The translations under genes were made by a program, and so were the position numbers. From JACPYG01 sp038063015 (GTDB taxonomy: Bacteria > Patescibacteriota > Minisyncoccia > Minisyncoccales > Staskawiczbacteraceae): DNA of 64,000 nt. The DNA lies in NCBI GenBank assembly GCA_038063015.1, contig JBBTVX010000006.1, forward strand, positions 8,790 through 72,789, read 5' to 3'. A model generated the notes under the pieces. It searched no databases, was not told the origin of the DNA, and saw only the letters and a list, made by a program, of their open reading frames with translations. Shown here piece by piece: positions 58,310 to 64,000 of this stretch; position 1 is the first letter of the stretch, and each line of letters starts with the position of its first letter.

Positions 58310-59233
58310 ATGGAACAGGTTATTGGAATAGAAGCTCAAAAATATCCCCGATTATTAAAAGAAATTGGCAATGAAGCGCCGAAAAAATTGTATTACAAAG
58401 GTAATTGGGAAGAATTTTTTCCCGCCAAGGCGGGATCCCGTTCAGCGGCGGGAGAAAATTGCTTGGCAGTGGTGGGTTCAAGGCATTTGACCAGTTACGG
58501 AAGAAAAATAACAGAACAGCTTGTGACAGAAATAGCGGCGGCGGGTATAACCATTGTTTCTGGATTTATGTATGGCGGAGATGAAGCCGCTCATAAAGCA
58601 ACAGTGAGAATGGGCGGAAGAACTATTGCCGTTATGCCCTGCGGAATAGATATAATACACCCCGAATATCAAAAAGAACTTTACAATGAAATTTTAGAAA
58701 AAAACGGGTTGATTATTTCAGAATACGAAGGAAAATTTTTGCCAGTTAATTGGACATATGTCCAAAGAAATAGGATAGTGGCCGGTTTGTCAAAAGCAAT
58801 TTTAGTTGTAGAAGCCGGTCTAAACAGCGGTTCTTTAATAACCGCGAAATACGCAAAAAAATATGGCAGGAAAATATTTGCCGTGCCTGGTCAGATTACC
58901 AGCGAGGTTTCAAAGGGAACAATAAAACTGATAAAAGAAGGAGCTGAGCCAGTTTCAGAAGCAAACGACATTTTAAAATTTTTTAAAGTTTTAGTAAACC
59001 CAGTGAAAAGAGCCCCGAGCTCACAAAATTCTCAGAATTTTGTTAGCTCGGGGCTCACAAAATCTGGCAGTTTGGAGCAAAAAATAATTGAGCAATTGAA
59101 AAGAGAGCCGATGGAGGCCGATTTAATCGCCAGAACACTGGGCGTGTCTGTCGCAAAAATCGGCACAGCTCTTTCTTTAATGCAATTAAAGGGTTTTATT
59201 AACCAAGAATCGGGAAAATATTATATAAACTAA
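58310..59233 (+). CDS. dprA: DNA processing protein DprA
   Basis: 307 aa. Rossmann core: VVGSRHLTSYGRKI, SGFMYGGDEAAHKATVRMGGRTIAVMPCGID, NRIVAGLSKAILVVEAG, AVPGQITSEVSKGT. A C-terminal winged helix spans about 255-305. It loads RecA on incoming single-stranded DNA during transformation. Two palindromic elements lie in frame: PAKAGSRSAAGE near residue 40 and PSSQNSQNFVSSGL in the linker before the winged helix. Confidence 0.93.
   Translation: MEQVIGIEAQKYPRLLKEIGNEAPKKLYYKGNWEEFFPAKAGSRSAAGENCLAVVGSRHLTSYGRKITEQLVTEIAAAGITIVSGFMYGGDEAAHKATVRMGGRTIAVMPCGIDIIHPEYQKELYNEILEKNGLIISEYEGKFLPVNWTYVQRNRIVAGLSKAILVVEAGLNSGSLITAKYAKKYGRKIFAVPGQITSEVSKGTIKLIKEGAEPVSEANDILKFFKVLVNPVKRAPSSQNSQNFVSSGLTKSGSLEQKIIEQLKREPMEADLIARTLGVSVAKIGTALSLMQLKGFINQESGKYYIN
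58421..58454 (+). repeat. In-frame palindrome in the 5' part of dprA
   Basis: CCCGCCAAGGCGGG (58421-58434) followed by GATCCCG and GGCGGGAG. GC-rich insertion encoding PAKAGSRSAAG. Confidence 0.65.
59010..59056 (+). repeat. 47-base near-perfect palindrome in the dprA linker
   Basis: GAGCCCCGAGCT (59010-59021) pairs with 59045-59056. Inside, CAAAATTCT and AGAATTTTG pair around one C. It is kept in frame and encodes the linker between the Rossmann core and the winged helix. Confidence 0.85.
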
Positions 59234-59271
59234 TTTTCAATTATTATTGAAAATTGAAAATTTTTAAAAGT

Positions 59272-60804
59272 ATGTTAATTAAAGTGCCGTCTGTTGTAAA
59301 CTTAGGACTGGAAACCATAAAAGTGGACGTGGAAGTGAATCTGGCAAACAGGGGATTGCCGGGTTTTGAAATTGTCGGTTTGCCAGACAAAGCTGTTGAC
59401 GAAAGCAAAGAAAGGGTAAGAGCGGCGATTTCCAGTTCCGGCATTGATTTTCCGGCAAAAAAAATCACCATTAATTTAGCCCCAGCCGACATCCCGAAAG
59501 AAGGGTCTCTTTATGATTTACCGATTGCTGTTGGAATTTTAAGCAGTGTCTTGGGGTTTCCCATACCTAAAAATTCCTTATTTTTGGGAGAATTGTCATT
59601 TGACGGTTCGCTCAGGCACACAAAGGGAGCGCTTTTAATGGCTCTTTTTGCCAAAGAATTTAGATTTGAGAATCTTTTTGTTCCCAAGGATTCGGCTAAT
59701 GAAGCGGGCGCCATAAAAGGAGTAAAAGTTTTTCCTGTTGAAAATTTAATTCAACTTTCGTCTCATTTTTTAAAAAGAAAAAGCATTGAGCCTGTCTCGG
59801 GGCAAAAAATTTTAGACGCATTGCCGGCGCCGGCTGAATTTGATATGAGAGAGGTTTTGGGGCAAGAGCAGGCAAAGCGGGCAATGGAAATTGCGGCCGC
59901 CGGCGGCCATAATATTATTATGGTTGGCTCCCCTGGTTCGGGTAAAACTATGCTGGCTCGGGCTTTGCCCGGCATATTGCCGCCTTTAAACGAAACAGAG
60001 TCCCTGGAAGTAACCAAAATATATTCGGCGGCGGGAAATATTCCGCCCGGAGGTTCTTTAATCACCAATAGACAGTTTAGGGCGCCGCACCATACAGCTT
60101 CATTGGTTGGCCTTGTCGGAGGCGGCGCAAGACCGCACCCGGGAGAAATAAGCTTAGCCCACAGAGGGGTTCTTTTTTTGGACGAATTTAACGAATTTCC
60201 GCACAGTGTTATGGAGGCAATGCGTCAGCCTTTGGAAGACGGGTATTTAACTATTTCAAGAAGCAAACAAAGAGTAATGTATCCAGCGGATTTTATGCTG
60301 GTGGCTTCGGCAAACCCCTGCCCGTGCGGTTATTTAAATCATCCGAAAAAAATTTGCATTTGCTCTCCTCTGCAAATTAAAAAATACCAGAAAAGAGTTT
60401 CGGGGCCGATTTTAGACAGGATTGATTTGCATATTGCCATTCAGCCGGTTGACACAACGGAATTTTCCGACAATCAGAAAAATTCAGAATTATTAGAGTC
60501 GTCAAAGGCAATCAAACAGAGGGTTGTTTTAGCCAGACAAAAGCAGGAAAAACGATTTGAAAATGATTCTATTCAATCAAACGCCCAAATGAAAAACACT
60601 CACATTAAAAATTATTGCAAATTGGAAAAAGACATTGAAGAACTTTTGTATAGAGCCAGTATAAAATTCCAGCTTTCAGCAAGGTCTTATATGAAAACAA
60701 TAAAAGTCGCCAGAACCATTGCCGATTTGGAGGGAGCCGAAGAAATAGCTATTTCCCATATGGCGGAAGCTCTGCAATATAAACCAAAAATTTATGAATT
60801 ATGA
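59272..60804 (+). CDS. comM: YifB/ComM-like AAA+ ATPase (Mg-chelatase-like)
   Basis: 510 aa from the ATG at 59272; a TTG at 59254 is in frame. N-terminal chelatase domain (VDVEVNLANRGLPGFEIVGLPDKAVDESKERVRAAI), Walker A GSPGSGKTMLARALPGILPP, Walker B GVLFLDEFNEF, and C-terminal helical lid. ComM is a branch-migration helicase that widens integration of transformed DNA. It overlaps yraN by 4 bases. Confidence 0.92.
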   Translation: MLIKVPSVVNLGLETIKVDVEVNLANRGLPGFEIVGLPDKAVDESKERVRAAISSSGIDFPAKKITINLAPADIPKEGSLYDLPIAVGILSSVLGFPIPKNSLFLGELSFDGSLRHTKGALLMALFAKEFRFENLFVPKDSANEAGAIKGVKVFPVENLIQLSSHFLKRKSIEPVSGQKILDALPAPAEFDMREVLGQEQAKRAMEIAAAGGHNIIMVGSPGSGKTMLARALPGILPPLNETESLEVTKIYSAAGNIPPGGSLITNRQFRAPHHTASLVGLVGGGARPHPGEISLAHRGVLFLDEFNEFPHSVMEAMRQPLEDGYLTISRSKQRVMYPADFMLVASANPCPCGYLNHPKKICICSPLQIKKYQKRVSGPILDRIDLHIAIQPVDTTEFSDNQKNSELLESSKAIKQRVVLARQKQEKRFENDSIQSNAQMKNTHIKNYCKLEKDIEELLYRASIKFQLSARSYMKTIKVARTIADLEGAEEIAISHMAEALQYKPKIYEL

Positions 60805-61154
60805 GCCAGCATAATGAAATCGGAAAAAAAGGAGAAGAAATTGCCAAGAAATTTTTGGAAAAAAATGGCTATAAAATAATAGAACAAAATTATAAAACAA
60901 AATACGCAGAAATTGATTTAGTTATTAAAAAAGGAAAAGATTTAGTTTTTGTGGAAGTGAGAACAAAAATAAGGGAAAATTTCGGCGCGCCGGAAGAAAC
61001 AATCAATAAAAAGAAAATAAGAAAAATTAAAAATAACGCCATGGCCTATGTTGCTACAAAAAAATGGAACAGTTCTTTTAGAATAGATGCAATATGCATT
61101 GTTTTGAAACCAGATTATACCATTGAACGGTTAAACCATTATGAAAGCATATAA
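60801..61154 (+). CDS. yraN: YraN (UPF0102) family nuclease-like protein
   Basis: 117 aa. GKKGEEIAKKFLEKNGYKIIEQNYKTKYAEIDLVIKKGKDLVFVEVRTK is the PD-(D/E)XK core (Glu, Asp, ExR/K). The family is often beside yifB or dprA. It overlaps the ComM-like gene. Confidence 0.9.
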   Translation: MSQHNEIGKKGEEIAKKFLEKNGYKIIEQNYKTKYAEIDLVIKKGKDLVFVEVRTKIRENFGAPEETINKKKIRKIKNNAMAYVATKKWNSSFRIDAICIVLKPDYTIERLNHYESI

Positions 61155-61200
61155 GTTATCCACAGGTGTTGACGCCTAATTTTTGTGGTAAAATAAATGA

Positions 61201-61512
61201 ATGAAAAAAGATAAAAATCAAAAATCTTTAACCTTAGATGTCCTAATTGATTATAATAGGGGTGTTTTTATTCCAGAGTTAAAAGAAATTTTTTCAAGCA
61301 AAAAAGAGCTTAGCGATTTTAAAAATAAATCTTTAACCAATCAAGACGCGATGCTTAAAAAATTAAATGTTCTTTTAACTGAAAAGGAAGTTAGGGAATA
61401 TCAAGAGAAAAAACAAAAGAAATTGTGGGCTATTATAGTAAAGTCATTAAAAGAGCATAACATTTTGTCTTCAAAAGAACTGGAAGAAATCGCTAAATTA
61501 GAGATATTTTGA
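61201..61512 (+). CDS. Hypothetical charged helical protein
   Basis: 103 aa, Lys/Glu-rich, no membrane helix. LTLDVLIDYNRGVFIPELKEIFSSKKELSDFKNKSLTNQDAMLKKLNVLLTEKEVREYQEKKQKKLW. Similar short proteins are found in CPR genomes, but I know no function. It lies 23 bases before the large surface protein gene. Confidence 0.6.
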   Translation: MKKDKNQKSLTLDVLIDYNRGVFIPELKEIFSSKKELSDFKNKSLTNQDAMLKKLNVLLTEKEVREYQEKKQKKLWAIIVKSLKEHNILSSKELEEIAKLEIF

Positions 61513-61535
61513 GTTAATAAAGATAGTTAATAAAA

Positions 61536-64000
61536 ATGCCTAAAATAAAAAAGGCAAAAATAAAGCCGAAGCGCAGGAAATTATTATCATCAAAAATTAA
61601 AAAGCAGAAAAACAAACCTGTTGAGATTTTTGATTCTGCTGTGGGCTCAACAGAATCTTTATTTATAGACACTCCCAAAAAAATATCTCCTTTTAAAAAT
61701 TTATTTAATTCTGCGCTGGTCGGTCTGATTGTTGCCGGTTTATTTTCCGCTATTCTGTCTGTTTTTGCCACCTACGGCACCGACGAATATTTTCCTTTGG
61801 GCAACACCTTGACTCCAACCTGTACGCCGGGCGACACATATTGCAAAGTCGTAACCCCGGCTTATTTTTCATTTGGTTCAAATAATTTTTCAGGCACAGG
61901 AACTTTCACCACCACAGGAACAATTACAGGCGGTCAAGTAATAAGTTCCGGTCTTACCGCTTCTAAGCCGGTATTTACCGACGCCAACAAACAGCTCACT
62001 TCAACAGGCACATTAGGAGCAGACCAAGGCGGAACAGGCGCGTCTCTCACCGCCTCCAATGGAGGCATCTTTTACAGCACGGCCACAGCCGGAGCTATTT
62101 TAGCCGGCACAGCCACAGCCAACCAGATTTTAATGTCCGGAGCCAGCGCCGCTCCGGCTTGGTCAACAGCAACCTATCCGGCTACAATTACAGCCAATCA
62201 AGTATTATATGCCACTGGCACAAACGCCGTTGGTTCAGGAACTGGCTTAACTTTTGACGGCACAACTTTATCAACAGGCGCTTTGACAGCAACTGGAACT
62301 GCTACGTTGGGTGACGCCACTACAGATATTCATGGGATGAATACGGCAGCGGCGGCAAATCAAATGTTGACAGCAAGTTATGGCGCGACTACTGATATTA
62401 TTTCGTATTTCGTCAAAGGGACACAAACAAGCTCAAGTGATACTGCCACTGGGACAAAACAAACCTATGGCTACTACCTAGACCAAGACATATCCGGAAC
62501 AGATACAAATTCTGCCGTTATCCCATATTCTTATGGAATGTATCTTGATGTTGATGATACTTCTGTTGTTAATGGGGCATTAACCGGGCATCAATTTTAT
62601 GGGGCGCTAGTAGACGTTAATTTTGCTGGAACTAATACCAATAATCTTGTATTAAATGCTACGGGAGGGGATTTTAAAGCTCAAGGCAATATGGGAACAA
62701 CCGGAGCTACAACTCATACCGCGATATCTTCTACCGCAGCGGGAACAGCAGATGTAAATTATGGATTGTTTATAGACAGTTCGGGGGCAACAACAAATTG
62801 GGGCATATATGTTAATACCGGCGCCGCATATTTAGGCACTGGCAACGTCGGCATCGGGACCACGGTTCCCCAGTCTCTCCTTGATGTTCAAGGTCCGGTT
62901 GGAACTGGAACAGGGTCAGCAGGTATTTTAACTATTGCAACTAAAGAATTAACAATAGTAGATGGCGACGAGTTAGGAAGAATAAACTTCAATGCTCCGC
63001 TTGAGTCAGACGGCAGCGACGCAATATTAGTTGGCGCGGCAATCTGGGCGGAAGCCGATGATACGTTCTCAGCAACGGTAAATTCTACAGAACTTGTCTT
63101 CGGAACAGCCACCACTTCTGCCGCTGTAGAAAGAATGAGAATTGATAGCGCCGGCAACGTCGGCATCGGGACGACGAGCCCTGGGTCAAAGTTAGATGTG
63201 AGCGGTACAATAACTGCCACTGGTGGACAGTTTAACACGACTCGTCTAGGTATAAACGATGCTGCTAATGTTGGTTTCGGTCTTCAAATTGGGGGAGCTA
63301 CTAAATGGTCAAATGCTGTATATCAGGCTAATACTGGTAACTGGGACTATGTCTTATACAACGACCAAGTTGGTACAAATAGTTTATTTATTGACGGGAC
63401 GACTAATAATACAAGTATCGGGACTATAAGCATTGGGAGTAAATTTAATGTTAACGGCGGGATGAGTATTGGCTCTAGTTATGTTGGGACGGCTTCGCCA
63501 ACTGATGGAGCAATAATTCAAGGCAACGTCGGCATCGGGACGACGAGCCCGGCTTACCTGCTCACGGTCGGAAGCGGAGATTTGTTTGGAGTTAATTCCT
63601 CTGGCTACGCCCTCCTGCCCGCCGGGCTGGTCGGAACTCCGTCTTTGTCATTTACCTCCGACACCAACACCGGGCTCTGGAGCTCGGCAGCTGACACCCT
63701 CAACTTCTCAACAGCAGGCTCGGAGCGGGCGAGGATAGACAGCGCAGGCGCTCTCGGCGTTGGCGTAACCTCTCCTACAGCCATCTTGCATTTGAAAGCA
63801 GGCACCACCGCGGCCAGCACCGCTCCTTTGAAGTTTACATCAGGCACATCTATGACTACGCCTGAAGCAGGGGCAATGGAATTTACCACAGATACTCTTT
63901 ATTTCACCACCACTACTGGTCCAACACGACAAACAATTTATATGACCGGCGGAACAGATGTTCCTTTGGCGGACGGAGGAACCAACGCCTCTCTCACCGC
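61536..64000 (+). CDS. Very large repetitive surface protein, 5' part
   Basis: Open from the ATG at 61536 to the window end, 821 codons without a stop. A basic cytoplasmic tail (KKAKIKPKRRKLLSSKIKKQKNKP), then a membrane helix (FNSALVGLIVAGLFSAILSVFA, about residues 68-90). A Thr/Gly/Ala/Ser-rich exported region follows, with repeats such as GNVGIGTTSP...LDVSG (three times) and SDTNTGLWSSAADTLNFSTAGSERARIDSAG, the style of phage tail fibres and trimeric adhesin stalks. It is probably a cell-surface fibre for host contact. Confidence 0.85.
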   Translation, partial: MPKIKKAKIKPKRRKLLSSKIKKQKNKPVEIFDSAVGSTESLFIDTPKKISPFKNLFNSALVGLIVAGLFSAILSVFATYGTDEYFPLGNTLTPTCTPGDTYCKVVTPAYFSFGSNNFSGTGTFTTTGTITGGQVISSGLTASKPVFTDANKQLTSTGTLGADQGGTGASLTASNGGIFYSTATAGAILAGTATANQILMSGASAAPAWSTATYPATITANQVLYATGTNAVGSGTGLTFDGTTLSTGALTATGTATLGDATTDIHGMNTAAAANQMLTASYGATTDIISYFVKGTQTSSSDTATGTKQTYGYYLDQDISGTDTNSAVIPYSYGMYLDVDDTSVVNGALTGHQFYGALVDVNFAGTNTNNLVLNATGGDFKAQGNMGTTGATTHTAISSTAAGTADVNYGLFIDSSGATTNWGIYVNTGAAYLGTGNVGIGTTVPQSLLDVQGPVGTGTGSAGILTIATKELTIVDGDELGRINFNAPLESDGSDAILVGAAIWAEADDTFSATVNSTELVFGTATTSAAVERMRIDSAGNVGIGTTSPGSKLDVSGTITATGGQFNTTRLGINDAANVGFGLQIGGATKWSNAVYQANTGNWDYVLYNDQVGTNSLFIDGTTNNTSIGTISIGSKFNVNGGMSIGSSYVGTASPTDGAIIQGNVGIGTTSPAYLLTVGSGDLFGVNSSGYALLPAGLVGTPSLSFTSDTNTGLWSSAADTLNFSTAGSERARIDSAGALGVGVTSPTAILHLKAGTTAASTAPLKFTSGTSMTTPEAGAMEFTTDTLYFTTTTGPTRQTIYMTGGTDVPLADGGTNASLT
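62841..63550 (+). repeat. GNVGIGTT-coding repeats
   Basis: GGCAACGTCGGCATCGGGAC occurs at about 62841, 63156 and 63524, nearly identical at DNA level and GC-richer than the rest of the gene. This suggests recent duplication or gene conversion between repeat units. Confidence 0.8.

Noticed and set aside
62888..63889. Minus-strand open frames opposite the repetitive surface gene
   Set aside because: Low-complexity shadows of Thr/Gly/Ala codons.
1..64000. CRISPR arrays, rRNA genes or insertion-sequence transposases
   Set aside because: No regularly spaced direct repeats, rRNA signatures or transposase motifs were seen.

Overview
The window looks like a chromosome segment of a Patescibacteria/CPR bacterium, probably Parcubacteria-like. 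The evidence is an AT-rich genome, a type IV pilus operon of the kind found in that group, many small uncharacterised membrane or zinc-ribbon proteins, a complete but split F-type ATP synthase operon, and almost no biosynthetic genes. The assignment rests on gene content only. One scaffold gap of 100 N lies at 43874-43973.

Layout. 1-8922 (minus) is a type IV pilus operon: pilB, pilC, two prepilins, a PilX-like protein, pilM, pilN and a partial pilO. 9109-14536 (plus) holds a response regulator, a thioredoxin/ferredoxin-thioredoxin-reductase fusion, a deoxyribosyltransferase-like protein, a frameshifted radical SAM gene, a CYTH protein, obgE and a PAP2-like membrane protein. 14616-16069 is a compact candidate restriction-modification pair. 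16126-22791 has a structured RNA element, a cold-shock gene, envelope proteins, a ZIP transporter and rlmN. 22866-29599 is the ATP synthase operon, interrupted between atpA and atpG by three minus-strand transcription units: a small protein, a tRNA-like RNA and a short RNA. 29764-37766 holds DUF192, an intein-containing ATP-grasp enzyme with a GNAT partner, tgt, and a Fur/ferritin/superoxide dismutase stress cluster. 37885-40455 holds two stand-alone genes of unusual composition and a rearranged diversity-generating retroelement (DGR) remnant. 40535-45663 holds housekeeping genes and a sulfur relay (Rrf2 regulator, cysteine desulfurase, mnmA). 45859-52885 is a copper-homeostasis and disulfide-formation operon. 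52961-61512 includes rimI, an SDR, a ComEC-like hydrolase, an adenylate-kinase-like protein, dprA, comM-like yifB and yraN. 61536 to the end is the start of a very large repetitive surface protein.

How the genes work together. Type IV pili, a ComEC-type metallo-beta-lactamase, DprA and a ComM-like AAA ATPase would together suit natural DNA uptake. The copper operon joins heavy-metal-associated (HMA) copper-binding domains directly to disulfide-forming proteins, which suggests that copper handling and extracytoplasmic thiol oxidation are coupled.

The most novel signal is a ~160-nt element present three times (16126-16285, 29598-29757, 58073-58238). The copies share a 21-22 bp closing stem and internal helices whose sequences differ while pairing is kept. 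This is the signature of a structured non-coding RNA family that I do not recognise. Other notable points are in-frame palindromic elements inside conserved genes, the intein, the DGR remnant with a plausible variable target protein, and a 25-bp perfect inverted repeat at 56760-56835.
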